A stretch of DNA of 64,000 nucleotides. Origin: Cyathus striatus. Its lineage: Eukaryota > Basidiomycota > Agaricomycetes > Agaricales > Nidulariaceae. Shown one piece after another: positions 1 through 11,228 of this stretch (its first letter is position 1; each line of letters opens with the position of its first letter). Both the position numbers and the translations under genes were made by a program. Under the pieces are notes generated by a model that saw only the letters and a program-made list of their open reading frames with translations, was not told the DNA's origin and did not search any database. The stretch is from assembly GCA_025738555.1 (NCBI GenBank), contig JAOVFP010000013.1:2976001-3040000 (forward strand), in the 5' to 3' direction.

Positions 1-769
1 GATATGTGTGGGCCTAGCGGCTCGCATAGTTAGGGGTCTATGTGGGCTCAAACCTCGAAGGGATATCGATGAGCTCATGAATTACTACGGTTTCATGGGT
101 TCATCATGTGCCTCGAGTTTGGTTGGTAACCGAATTTCGGAGCTCTGAGATATAATGAGATTGTCGCGCGATTAATTGGAGTGGAATGTGAAATGGAGAT
201 TGGACGGGCCCGCCTATACTTAATTCATAAGGTCGGATGTAGATTACGTTGTAAGCGGGCACGTCACGTCAAGTAAGTGGAAGGGGAGAAGGGATGATCG
301 ATGGTGAAAGCGTGCTGTATGGACGAAAAGTCGTGTATTTTTTAGAGGGTGAAGAAATCGATGGATAATGCAAATGAGAACGTGGTAGAAACGTGCCATA
401 ACACACAACACGCATTGAAAGAGCCGAACGAGTGTGACAAAGTTACGAGATGGATGAGCGCGAGCGCGGGCGCACAACTGCGCACAATGGGGAGCATTGC
501 AGAGACCAGAGGCATAGCAACAGGATTGGAGCAGAGCGGGAAATGGAAGAGCAAAAGAGGAAGGAAATGGGAGATGGGTTGGGTTGGGGTGCGATTGGTT
601 CGGGTGCATGCAAGGTGTCGATGTCAGGCTCGGAGTGTGACGAGTGACGATGAGATCTCCATTTGGACAGTTGGAAGGGTCATATTTTATTGTATCATTG
701 TAATAAGTATATAACTCGATCTCCTTGTTCTGTCCATCTCCGGACTTCCCTTTTGCAGTCTTCACAACC
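1..769. other. Gene-free 5' flank
   Basis: No supported gene is seen. Open frames overlapping 244-780 on both strands share no recognisable motif and lack plausible introns. The stretch probably holds the promoter of the gene that starts at 770; the strand turns pyrimidine-rich from about 715, as is common just upstream of fungal start codons. Confidence 0.5.
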
Positions 770-1916
770 ATGTTCCCCACCGCATCCCCCTACTCCCCCT
801 TCTTCACCTCTGGTCTCCTCTCTGAGCCCCATTGTCCCTCTCCCATCTCCCCCCTCTCCTCACACTTCTCCCTCGGTCCCCGCAGAGGCAGTCTCCCAAC
901 CGACTCCCCCCCACGTCCACCCACCGTCGACTCCTCCGCCTTCTACTTTACCCTCCAGACCAAACGCGACCCCATCCAGTACAGGTCCTTCCTCTCCCTC
1001 GACCTCGCAGAGTCCCAGTCACTCCGCTCCGCCAGTCTCAAGCGTAAAGAGTCCGCAAAGCCAAAGCGAACATCGCGTTCTTCTCGCTTAGACTCTTCCA
1101 AGCACCCGTTAGTCCCTCTTCCTTTTTTTTTTTATTTTTAGTCCTAATACGCGTCACAGCACCATTCCTGAGGTCCCTCCTCAGCTCACTTCCTCTCCAT
1201 CTCCATCTCCTCTTCGCCTTCGTTACTCCCGTGATTCCCTTCGCACCCTCCCGTCTCCGAAACCTGCTCCATCTCTGACCCTCCCCGATCTCCCACTCGA
1301 GGCACACTCCCCTCGATCCTCCAATCCCCCTCGTCTCCCCTCGCTTCCCCCTCTTCCCTCCTTGGAGCTCCCTCTCAAGCCTGCCTACCCATCTTTGTTG
1401 CCTGTCGCCTCTCCCTCGTCCAGTGTCGTCCCAGCTCCTCTGCGCCATTCCGTCCTCTCCCAGGGAACGTCTTCAACCGTGTCTACACGCGTCAAGAAGA
1501 TCAATCGTTCAGATGCCCTCGCGCGCCTGGAAGGCCGTTCCAAATCCGCTGATGCTCCGTCTGTCAAGCCACCCCTTCAGCGGCGGAACTTCATGAGCAT
1601 GAGCGATGATGAAGATGAAGATGAATCCGATCACAATTCTCTAGACTTCTTTGACGAGGACGACAAACTGGGCTTTACCCTCATCGAGCCTGAAGACATT
1701 GTTCTCCCATCTGTCGCAGATCTTGTGGCTTCTCAAGACTATGCACACGCTCGCAAGAGTTCCATCCCGTCCCTGGCTTCCCGACGCCGCCGGAACAACA
1801 CCTCTCAGTCTAGTAAAGACTGGCACCCTCTTAAGAGCTTCATTGATTTACGAAACGACGATGAACCATCGAGATGGAGCTGGAGAAGTTTCATTGAAGT
1901 CGCAACCGTCGTATAA
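770..1916 (+). CDS. Ser/Pro-rich protein of unknown function (2 exons, 370 aa)
   Basis: Exons 770-1107 and 1142-1916. The 34-nt intron starts GTTAGT, carries a long T tract and ends TTTTTAG; it is unusually short, but it joins two open frames in phase without a stop. The product is dominated by Ser and Pro for its first two thirds. An acidic block follows (MSMSDDEDEDESDHNS, roughly residues 235-250), and a basic RRRR patch lies near the C terminus. No catalytic motif, signal peptide or membrane segment is visible. Such composition suggests a disordered, perhaps nuclear or regulatory, protein, but that is inference. The ATG at 770 was chosen because the frame upstream has only a short extension with no better context. 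I do not recognise a family. Confidence 0.6.
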
Positions 1917-3038
1917 CTCCATTCTGCCTTTCAGCTTCCCTGCATATATTTTGTGCTTCCGTCCGTTGCCCGACGAAAATTTCCCATCTATGCGTTGTAT
2001 ATTCTGCGCAATTTTGGGGTGCCTTGCGACCTGCCTCTCGCGGTAGCTTTCTTGGATAGCCTAACGATTATCGGCGACTCCGAATCAGCTAGCGCACTTT
2101 CTGTAAAATAATATTCAACTAATATCTATGGTTATATTTTATGATGTTATATAATTTACACCTTTCGCTCATCACAGAAATCCCCTTCATCATTTCTTTT
2201 TCAACTCTCGTATCTATACTGTACTACACATTCTTTTTTTCTCGATGATCCCAACACATGGACTTGCCATATAATGACTTTTATGCCCCGCCTTCAACAT
2301 TGTGATCCGTGATCGCGGTTGTCTTTTGTTCTTGTTGAACAATGCCTTTTCGTCGTACTTGTACAATCTAGTCACACACACACTCTTCATCTACAGTCAA
2401 ACTCCCACCGCTCTTTGTACCCTTATTAGCCTACTTCTTACGGATATTCGGCAATCTGTAATATCGTTCGTAGTACATGTGAAAACATACTAACGCGCAG
2501 TACACTATACCTCGTTTGATTCGTTATTCGACTTCAACCGCGCCCAATGTCATTGTCGTCAAGTCGTGTTTACTGTCTACACATCTTTGTTTGATGCCTG
2601 ACCCTGTTAACCTGTGTGGTACTTAATGGGTTGTCTGGTATAGTGGTATAGAAAATCAATGGGAGTTTTGCGAGGTTTCGTTTCGAGTTGTTGGAACTTG
2701 AAAACGTGGACTCAAGTGTTGCTTATGCCTACTCGCACTAAATATACGCTCGCAACGTTACATACTTTTTGCCTTTTTGTGGATACGGTAATTATACTTA
2801 GGCACTTACATACAGCTTCGCGAGTATTCTTGTAAGAACAATATTAACGTAATTCCATACTTTCAAGTTTCAACAGCATTTCCTCGCTGATACCCAATCA
2901 AGTGTTTCAACACAAAGTATAACTGCCGGCGTGTTGATATTTATCCAAGTATATATTGTGATTGTTGTAATGTCCATGTGATGCTAGCTCAAAGTTACAT
3001 CCCAATTTGTACTAAATATACATACGAGGTCCATTTAT
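1917..3038. other. Intergenic, AT-rich
   Basis: AT-rich 3' flank shared by the plus-strand gene ending at 1916 and the minus-strand gene ending at 3039 (convergent). A short open frame at 2302-2493 has no homology-like features and is treated as chance. No RNA gene was identified. Confidence 0.5.
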
Positions 3039-4939
3039 TTATCGCCTCTGGTGAAACTTGTCAAAAATCCCTGAGACCATCGATAGCCGATTGCCGGAAG
3101 ATACGATGGACTGTGCTTGAGGGTTAGCGAGGATCAGCGGAGGTGGCACTGGAGGAGATGCAGGTGACCACTGGAAGTTTGGCTGAGAATGCGAAGGAGG
3201 CCGCTGAGAACTGGGAGCTGAGACTGAAGGTGTCGGAAACGAAGGCGATGGAGGCCAATACGAACTGGGAGGTGTAATTGAATGTGTTGGAAAAGGGGGT
3301 GAAGGAGGGTGGCCAGAGTGAGAAGTGTGGTTATTGTTGGATGACTTTCTAGGCGGGGGGAATAATGCAGGTCCATTGCTAAGTTGGGAAGGCGTCGGCA
3401 TAGATGATGACTTATTGAAAGGAGAAACTCCTGGATGCTTTAACTTGATAGAAGGTCGTTCTGTGGAAGGAGTTGCATGTTGAGTTGTGACTGAAGAATA
3501 TGCCCAGCGTCGTTAATCCTCCTTCGCAGAAAATAGGAAATCATTTCCACCAACCCTTCTTCTCTTCCTTTCGAGAATCCTTGCCAGGCACCTTATCATT
3601 GGCATTCCGCTTCGGCTGAAGTTCTGGCATAGATATCTTGCTCAAATGGACCGATAAACTTTGTGGTGGCTTATACTTGCTCTTCTTGTCGGCATCATCG
3701 TTGAGATTAATCCGCTTTGGGCCTTTCTTCGGCTCCGTATCATAGAGAACATACTGATGAAGTTCTTCACTGTCATCCAAGCCTGTACGTAGTCCCGTCA
3801 AGCAGATATATAAGTTGGAAACCCAAGTCTAATGGACATACCAGCCTTATATCGAATTCGTTTCGTTTCCTCGACAACCTGAAGCACTTTAGGAACGTCA
3901 TTAAACTCAGACGATTTAACAGTGATAAAAAGCATGGCGTCGTCCTAGAAGGTCATAATAGGTTAATGACATAGTTAACTGAACATATGGCGCGAGCTAA
4001 CTCACCTGAAGCAGGTTAGAGCAATATTGTGCATAATCTTCTATTGAGCCTTCGGCTTCGACGACAACCTCATTGTACTCTCCCCTTTGAGCTTGCATCT
4101 CAGCTATCCTGTCGATTCCAGTCTTAGGGGCGGGTCTGGGTGGCGGCGTGGGTCTACCATCATCGTCGGAAGATCCAGGGAGCGTCGCGCTTCTGTTGTA
4201 ACTAAGTACTGTCGGCGCCGCGGGCACGGTCGAGGAGCTGCGTTCCTTAGTATGATAACTGTCGTTTGAATCGTGGAATGTCAACAGAGCTGTCAGGATG
4301 ACGATTTCCAACCCTTTACGATCATCAATGTCGAATCTATGCAATGGCCAAGTTCATCATCAGTATACATCCTTGCAATGTACGCATCAATAGGTACTCA
4401 CCGATTTAAATTGTAATCAAGAATTTGAACCGACGTAGTCCGCAGCCGACCAGTTGGTTCTTTCGTCACTGCAACAAGAACTGGAGGATCTGGCTTGCGA
4501 ATCATGTAGCATTCTTCACGCTTCCATTCGAAATCGTGTCTGCAGAATGGTTGACACCAATGTATACCACTAATGAATGAAATTACGAGAACTCACTCTT
4601 CCCATTTGAATCCCCATCGAAACGATATCGTCCCAGTGTACTTTAACTCGACCACACTTGTCGGATTACACAGTTCCAAAACTTTGGCTTTACTCGTAGG
4701 GGAGGGTGCGCTCGCAGTGATCAGTATCGATTCAGACAGAGGATCTGCGTCTGCTGGTAAAACAACTTTCCAAGAGGCCTGTGAAAAGACGTACCGATTA
4801 CTTCAACTTTATATTCCACCCCGGACATTCGTCGTTTGCGATAGTGGACAGTACCTGAAGGATCGACCAAATCGACAATATTGGGATCATCTTTACTTGG
4901 TGTAACATGCAAAGTGAAAAGATTTTGGTCCAAGCTCAT
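3039..4939 (-). CDS. Conserved fungal protein of unknown function (7 exons, 514 aa)
   Basis: Exons, 5' to 3': 4939-4795, 4744-4597, 4539-4402, 4336-4006, 3944-3842, 3782-3555, 3490-3039. The N-terminal ~170 residues look like a compact beta-rich domain, with alternating hydrophobic strands and the motifs RWGFKWEEHDFEWKREE and ILDYNLNRFDIDDRKGLEI; they faintly recall the tubby/LURP-one barrel fold, but this is only an impression. A Pro-rich linker and a short helical region follow, then a long Ser/Pro-rich disordered tail ending FDKFHQRR. The last intron (3491-3554) starts GTTGGT, contains a GATTAAC branch site and ends TTCAG. If it is not removed, translation stops at 3541 and gives 368 residues. 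No signal peptide or membrane span is seen. Function unknown. Confidence 0.7.
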
Positions 4940-6312
4940 GCTGGCAGTCAACAAATGGATGTCGGACTCCTGAAAGGTAGCGTAACAAAGGATGGAAATG
5001 AAGCAGGCGAGGCGGTCTCACCCATGTAAAAGTTCACCGCAGCAGATTGTCATACTAAGGGACATGGCAGTAGCATAGCCTCCCAGTAAACGACTCTGGT
5101 TGCGAACTGTTTACTGATGCTTCTTGCGGAATGATGCATTAGGTCTTGATCTTAGGCCTTAGATCTTACATCGACTACTTAAAAGTTAATAGTAGGTACT
5201 CCAGCGACTGCTGTAGTCTACGTACTCCGCGGAATGCGGTTCGTCTTCATTCAATCTTTATTGTTTAACGCTGTCGCCCTGCCTCCATTTGCTACTTCCC
5301 CGCATTTTGCTCTTCGCCTAGCCGCTTCAAAAATACCAGGTTCAGCAGGGCTCAGCTGATCATGACCGACGACCAATGATACCTATGGTAACACTCTGAT
5401 ATCCGACTGATACCTTACCTAGGCTTTCGGAAGCAAATAATTGAAGTACACTTGTTTGCAGGGATGCCCCCTCCTGTCCTTCTCAAGGCGAAGGTTGTAT
5501 GCATGCTATGAAATTTACATGCATTATTGTCTTCAGAAATACTAAGTGCTCTCGTGCGACATCACTTTTCCAACGGCCATCATGTTTCAGTGGTTCTGAA
5601 GACTGATGCCTGTACAAGTTTCTCTCACTGCTACCGGCCGATATTTTATGAAGAATAGAATTCCAGTTTGCCGGGGCAAGTGACTTGATGCCTGGTGTTC
5701 AGGACCTGAAATTGCCATCCAAGAAAGTATCATTTCAACAAACGAATAGGAAGGGGAGCGAGGCGGTAAAGTCTGGTAAAGTGCATTGAGAACGTATTGA
5801 GAAGAGGAAATGAACGATACGGTCCTCTGCGGGCCGCAAAATATGACGCTACGCTGATTCAACGAAGAGGATTCTCCACAGTCATTTGCTACCCATGGGC
5901 CATGGCGAGTCGTTCGCCTTCCCCGCATATGCCAGAAGCTAAGGACATCTCGTAGCCGGCTCGGACTTAGTCAGAATGGAACTTGATTCCACGTTTGCTG
6001 AGCTCGGTTAGGCGATAATCGTAAATATCTCTCTTGGGGTCTATTTACACCTGATATAAAGCAAGTCGTCCCTTACATTCACCTTCACCCCAACTGCTAC
6101 GTTCTGCTCTTTCGACGCTCAAACCTGCCACAATCCCATATTCTCTGCTTCCCTTCGATTCCCTTGCTTTCGAGGACGTTCATAACTGTCAACCTTTCCC
6201 AGATTTAGGTACGCTATATCATTCGTTACTCTGGGTAGCTGGCTGGGGTATTGATCAAATTGTCATTTTGAGGCAGTCTATTACAAGCCGCCGGTAAAGT
6301 CAACGTCGAACG
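4940..6312. other. Intergenic between divergent genes
   Basis: About 1.4 kb separating a minus-strand and a plus-strand gene. A 113-codon minus-strand frame at 5587-5928 has no recognisable features and no splice partners. A possible 5'-UTR intron of the F-box gene is suggested by AGGTACGC near 6208 and a CAG near 6276, but this is weak. Confidence 0.45.
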
Positions 6313-7671
6313 ATGGCTTCTCAAGGTCTCACTCTGCCAAAGGTCGTGCGACCTTTGACAACGTCTCCGATATCGACTCTTCCAGTCGAAATTACAGTCG
6401 AAATATTTCAGCTATACTGCGAGGCGTACAGGACTTTTCCCGGGCATCCCACACACCCCGAGATTCTTTTGACGCATGTATGTCGTCACTGGCACGAGAT
6501 TTCTACGAGTCTACCAGCTTTATGGAGACACTTGGTATTGTCTCCTCAGTCCTCGCCTAACATCGTCGCTCTGTATCTTCAGAGATCTGAAGGACTTCCT
6601 CTTGACTTGAATTGCAATCTCCGCTATCATTTGCATGATGTAAAGAGCCGCACGCGTGCTCTCCAGCTGTGGGAGCTCGTGGCAGCTTCATCTTCAAGAT
6701 GGCAACGGTTGGTTACCCATTTTGAGCAACGTGATATATCAACCATTATGGCTCAGCTTGGCCCACTTGCTGGCCCCATTCTCGAAGATCTCCAGCTCAT
6801 TTCAAGCAATCAATGCAAGCTCAATGATGGTCTAATTTTCCAAGGAGGATTGCCTCTTTTAAAGGAGCTTCACTTAACTGGAGTGTTATTGCACCAACTG
6901 CCATCGGTTATGCCAGAGATTACCCGGTTAGTTCTGAACACAATGACGCCAATGTCATTTTCAGCTTTCCGCGATATTATCCATGGCATGCCCAATCTCG
7001 AGCAACTGGATATTGAGGGATGTATAGTTGACGAATGGTTCGCCAGCAATGACCCAAACAGTGCGATTGCTATTCCATCATTACGTATTCTCAGAATCGC
7101 TGAACGCCAATGGCCGTTAACTACGCCACTACTGTCAATTTTTGCGGAGAATCTCGACACCCTATCGCTCTGCGACGCCGATGTATACGATCTTCCGAAT
7201 CCGGCCGAGGAGCCACGCATAAGCTCGAATTTCCCGAAGCTACGCGCTCTCGTCTTTGCCGAAAATTCTTATTTCGACCGTGACTCTTTTGCCACGGTCC
7301 ACAGAATATTCCCAACTGCAGAAGAGCTCGTTCTCGAGAATGTTGGGGAATCATTTATTGACGACTTCACTTCCTCTATGGAGGACGCTTCCTTATGGCC
7401 TGGTTTGCGTAGCATCAAGATGGGAACACCCGCATCCGAAGATAGCCTATGTTGCTTAATTGAAGCACGGGCGGGGTCCGAGTCACCACTTGAGAAGCTG
7501 GTTGTTCCGGACGGTACGGCCTTGAGGCGCTTGAACTGGCTTCAGACAAAGGTTAAAGTCGAGAGTTATGAAGATTATGCGACTCGCAAGTCTCTCTCCG
7601 GAGTTTCACCTGTCATTCCAGCTGCATCCCCATTGCTGCTTACCGGCCTTCCTCGCTTTGTACGCGTTTAA
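6313..7671 (+). CDS. F-box / leucine-rich-repeat protein (single exon, 452 aa)
   Basis: An uninterrupted frame. Residues ~20-75 match the basidiomycete F-box pattern: ISTLPVEITVEIFQLYCEAY, then VCRHWHEISTSLPALWRHL. The rest has irregular leucine-rich repeats (LEDLQLI, LLKELHLTGVLL, LEQLDIEGC, LRILRIAER), as in the large agaricomycete family of F-box proteins. Such proteins dock to Skp1 through the F-box and choose substrates for SCF ubiquitin ligases through the repeats; the substrate cannot be predicted. It is intronless in an intron-rich neighbourhood, which is common in this expanded family. Confidence 0.85.
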   Translation: MASQGLTLPKVVRPLTTSPISTLPVEITVEIFQLYCEAYRTFPGHPTHPEILLTHVCRHWHEISTSLPALWRHLVLSPQSSPNIVALYLQRSEGLPLDLNCNLRYHLHDVKSRTRALQLWELVAASSSRWQRLVTHFEQRDISTIMAQLGPLAGPILEDLQLISSNQCKLNDGLIFQGGLPLLKELHLTGVLLHQLPSVMPEITRLVLNTMTPMSFSAFRDIIHGMPNLEQLDIEGCIVDEWFASNDPNSAIAIPSLRILRIAERQWPLTTPLLSIFAENLDTLSLCDADVYDLPNPAEEPRISSNFPKLRALVFAENSYFDRDSFATVHRIFPTAEELVLENVGESFIDDFTSSMEDASLWPGLRSIKMGTPASEDSLCCLIEARAGSESPLEKLVVPDGTALRRLNWLQTKVKVESYEDYATRKSLSGVSPVIPAASPLLLTGLPRFVRV

Positions 7672-8409
7672 TGTATTCGTACGTACCGTTGACTTCTGAT
7701 TATAACTTACATTGTGCTGATGACACATAAAATGCAGATGTTCCTGTCTCTTGCTTTTTTCTTGTGTTATGATATTTGTAAAACAGTTTGCTTCTTGAAT
7801 AGGTATACCCCATGTATTTGTAGCTCCAGAAATTATTTTTCTGTTTCTGATTTGTTTTGGAGGGTGGAAGTTCTTGTTACATGTGCTCTAGCGAATGGCC
7901 ACTGATGATTTGGGGATGAAAGGATGACCTTCTTGCATCCTTCCAACATCTACGGGATATTATTCCGTAACGCGGGCATTGAGTAGGCCGATCATGGAAA
8001 CCTTCGGGCACGGAGATTGAGATTACAGAGCTGCGCGAACTTCGAAGCAACCTAAATAAATAACTTGGCTCATTCGCCCAAGAGTCATGACGGAACATTA
8101 ATGATAGATACTTCTTCATATTTTAGATTATAAATTGACTGGAAGGCAATTAAATTATGTATACATTTCTCATTTGACGTATGCCATCTGCTCTTGAGCA
8201 TTGGAAATGCAAGATAACCCTCTTACGATCTCTTCGCAGTTCTCGTAAACGAGATAGCTTGGGTATTAATAGAATTTTCCATTCTACTATGTAAAGTTGT
8301 AGCAAAGTAAACCGTAGTGAGTACTCTAGTGTCCTTTTTAATACTGGAATCCAACATATACAACACTCTATGCCATTCAAGGCTACTGCCTGGGAAAAGG
8401 TGAAACAAT
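7672..8409. other. Intergenic (convergent 3' flanks)
   Basis: Holds the 3' ends of the F-box gene and of the phosphate carrier gene. Short frames (7714-7905, 7877-8119, 8150-8470) are not supported by motifs or splice structure. Nothing else seen. Confidence 0.5.
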
Positions 8410-9564
8410 TTACTTGCCACCGGTGGTGCCCATACCCATGGCAGACTTGAATGAATCGTAGATCCACCATTGGAAGCCAGTGAGGGTACCTAAAAAAGAC
8501 AATGGATCAGCACACAATAGTGACACGACCAACAATTTACCTACCAATCATAATAACACGAGTTCCAAGACCCTTGGTGCATAGAGAAAGGAGACCGACT
8601 TCCTTGGAGATGGTGCCGATAGACTTGCCCTTGTTTTCTGCCTTTCCGAGCTGAGAAACGAGAGAGTCGGCGGGATGGGAGACGATGGCGCAGACAACAC
8701 CAGCAAGGTAACCGGAGGCGAATGTGACACCGAGTTGAGTACCCTTGCCGTAGGTTTCCTTGGGTTGGGGGAAGACGTGCGTGTAGAAGAGCTGAACGAT
8801 CTTTTCGAAGAAGAAGAACTTGGCCATAGTATAGGGGATCTTGAAGGGGAAAAGTTAGAACGAAAATCAAATAAAAATTGTTCAGCTTACTTGACGAGAC
8901 CAGAGGGGGACAAGGGAGCCGAAGGGGTAGCGGGTGTCAACCTTGGTAGCACTCATCTGCTTGAGGGCAGCACCGAAAGCAATGGGGAAGGTACCGGTAG
9001 GGCTGGTTTGGATCTTAACCTTGGTCATTTCGAAGGGGCAGAGAGCGAGATCGGCGAAGACCTCGGCGGAGGCGGAACCAGCGAGCCAGATGGCAGGCTT
9101 GTACTTGTTAGAGGCTTCCTCACCAGCAAGGTTCATGTAGAAATCCTTGAAGACTTCATAGAGACCGTACTTGAACATTCCCTGGAGAGAGTAGCCGACG
9201 AAGGTGGGCCGAAACCCTTCCAGATACCGTTGGCACCCTCCTCGGCGACGAGGGTCTTGAGAGCAGGGCCAAGACCGTTGTATTTTCCTGGGTTGACCTG
9301 GAGGGGTTTGGCAAATGAGACGTCGGATACAAAGACGAGGAAGTAGAGAAATACAGACCTGCATGTTGCACTTGGCAACATCGAGAGGAGTGATACCTGC
9401 ATGGGTAATACCGCATGCAAGTACACCACCAAGCATACACTTGGAGTAGTAGGAGAGGTCGTGAGGGACAGGACCGAGGTACCTAATGGGACTTGAGCGA
9501 GATGAAAGAGCAGAAATTGGAACTGAAGATACCTGGCATCCCACTTGCCGACAGGAGAGGACAT
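8410..9564 (-). CDS. MIR1: Mitochondrial phosphate carrier (5 exons, with a one-base frameshift)
   Basis: Exons: 9564-9533, 9482-9359, 9297-8891, 8839-8545, 8489-8410. It is a mitochondrial carrier family member (three repeats of two membrane helices) that imports phosphate with a proton across the inner membrane. Repeat signatures are visible: PLDVAK in repeat 1, PFEMTK in repeat 2 and PADSLV in repeat 3. The subfamily motifs WKGFGP, FVGYSLQGMFKYGLYE and IPYTMAKF point to the Mir1/PiC type. Length about 312 residues, normal for the family. Within exon 3, near 9208-9212, the frame breaks in the middle of the conserved GFGP-TFVGYS motif, at a run of C on the coding strand. One base is missing there and every other phase in the gene fits only if it is counted. 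Either the assembly has a homopolymer error or the allele is broken. Confidence 0.9.
9208..9212 (-). other. Frameshift site inside the phosphate carrier
   Basis: The coding strand reads GGCCCACC where the conserved Gly-Pro-Thr-Phe requires one more base. The upstream frame continues into an unrelated Pro-Ser-Ser sequence, while the downstream conserved residues lie in the minus-one frame. No GT-AG pair of suitable length and phase can explain the switch. Confidence 0.85.
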
Positions 9565-10166
9565 GATAGAATAGAGGGAGAGGGGTGGGGAGGAAGTCTA
9601 GGGGATTCTAGTAGGCTCTTTGTATGGAGCCTGTCCTGAGCAAGGGGGACGAGGAGGAGAAGGTGGAAGGTGATGAAGAGCTGAAGAGGCAATGCCAGCA
9701 AGCGGATTGCCTACAAGTAACAAAAAAGTTTGCTATCCCGGCTTATCCCGCATTTTACCGAGCCAATCCCATCGCGCATGCCCTCGGCCCGTTGGAAGCG
9801 GCAGTACATTGAGGATACTCTGGTCAGGGCATTATAGTATATATTATACACGATGGACAGGCATTACTTTGTGACTAGTATACTATGCTCTGAGCGATTT
9901 ATGTTATTCCCCAGGCCAAATTGGCTCACACGAGGGAGTCATGCGCATTTACGCAGGAATGCATTGTCAGCTACTTACGATAATAATATTGATAATATTA
10001 ATCAGTGTCTGTATTCCCTCGCCATGACCAAAGTCCGGTCTCTGCTCTCACTCTTGATTATTTCCCTATGATTATAAAGATCCCACATTCTTCTCCTTGT
10101 CTCCCGCCTGATCTTTTTCTTTTTGCCCTCCGATCGACCTTCGCCCTACCATAATCCTCGCTTACC
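9565..10166. other. Shared promoter of the phosphate carrier and RIB3
   Basis: 600 bp between two divergent start codons. A short frame at 9624-9812 has no support. A pyrimidine-rich stretch at 10070-10165 leads into the RIB3 start. Confidence 0.5.
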
Positions 10167-11060
10167 ATGGCTCCCGTTGCATTGCCTCCGTCTTCCATCA
10201 TGTCCCACGCATCTTCTCTCAAGCAACATGCTCATCCATCCCCTGCTGCACCATTCACCACGTACCGTCCCACCCTCTGCGACCCTCCTCAACGCACCTC
10301 TTTTGCCTTTGATCCCATACAAGATGCCCTCGCCGCCTTTGCCGCTGGTCAATTTCTCGTTGTCATGGACGATGAAAACAGAGAGAACGAAGGCGATCTT
10401 ATTATATCCGCCTCACAATGCACCACAGAGAAAATGGCCTGGATGATAAAGCATACTAGGTCGGTTTGTTTCTCCGTAGTCATCCATCCTAACTAACCAT
10501 TGTGATATTGTCCTCCAGTGGATACATCTGCATAGCACTCCCAGGCGACCGGTTGCAGGAACTCGCCATTCCTATGATGGTTCCAGAGAATGAGGATAGA
10601 CATCGGACCGCATATACCGTCACTGTTGATTACAAGCATGGTACATGAACTTTTTACCCGTTATAACTTCCTATTTCTTACCAGCTGTCTTTTTTTTCAA
10701 GGGACCACAACAGGAATATCAGCACACGACCGAAGCCTTACCGCTCGCGCCTTGGCTTCCCCCACGTCTACTGCAGAGGATTTCTCGCGTCCCGGACACA
10801 TGGTTCCCCTCCGAGCACGTGAAGGCGGCGTCCTTACACGCAAAGGTCACACTGAAAGCGGCGTAGATCTCTGCCTTCTAACAGGCCAATCGCCCGCCGG
10901 TGTCCTCTGCGAACTCGTTAATGACGACGAGCAAGGCACTATGGCTCGCAGAGACGACTGTAGGGCTTTTGCCGATCGATGGGGACTAAAGATGATCAGC
11001 GTCGAAATGATTGCGGAATGGAAAAGGTCTCATCCACCAGCGAACGGCGTAGAAAAATAA
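10167..11060 (+). CDS. RIB3: 3,4-dihydroxy-2-butanone 4-phosphate synthase (3 exons, 257 aa)
   Basis: Exons 10167-10459, 10519-10640, 10702-11060. The enzyme converts ribulose 5-phosphate to 3,4-dihydroxy-2-butanone 4-phosphate and formate, giving the four-carbon unit for lumazine in riboflavin synthesis; it needs magnesium. Diagnostic motifs are all present: [14 protein letters not shown] (metal and substrate loop, residues ~67-80), [30 protein letters not shown] and the C-terminal TMARRDD. The full RIB3 domain is intact and not fused to GTP cyclohydrolase II, as is usual in fungi. About 50 residues precede the domain; they are Ser/Pro/His-rich and may include a cleavable or disordered leader. 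A second in-frame ATG follows at codon 12. Confidence 0.95.
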
Positions 11061-11228
11061 TTTACTGGTGCACTAAGATCGTTCTTTATTATATATTTCT
11101 GAATGGATGGATTCCTGGAAATATGATGGTTTGTAAGTAATACAACAGTGTAACTCATTTAGTTATTGCTTCATTTATGTTAATTTGTTCTACCTCTGCG
11201 ATTGCTGCGTCTCTGCTAATACTCCCGT

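Noticed and set aside
244..1091. Overlapping long frames on both strands upstream of and over the first gene
   Set aside because: They are shadows of a C/T-rich tract and of the Ser/Pro-rich gene; none has splice structure or motifs.
2629..2700. tRNA-like stretch (GGTATAGTGGTATAG resembling an A box)
   Set aside because: No complementary acceptor stem, no proper GGTTCGAATCC-type B box and no clover-leaf pairing could be drawn.
8675..9346. 223-codon plus-strand frame opposite the phosphate carrier
   Set aside because: Antisense shadow of the carrier exons; Gly/Glu-rich composition is the complement of the coding sequence.
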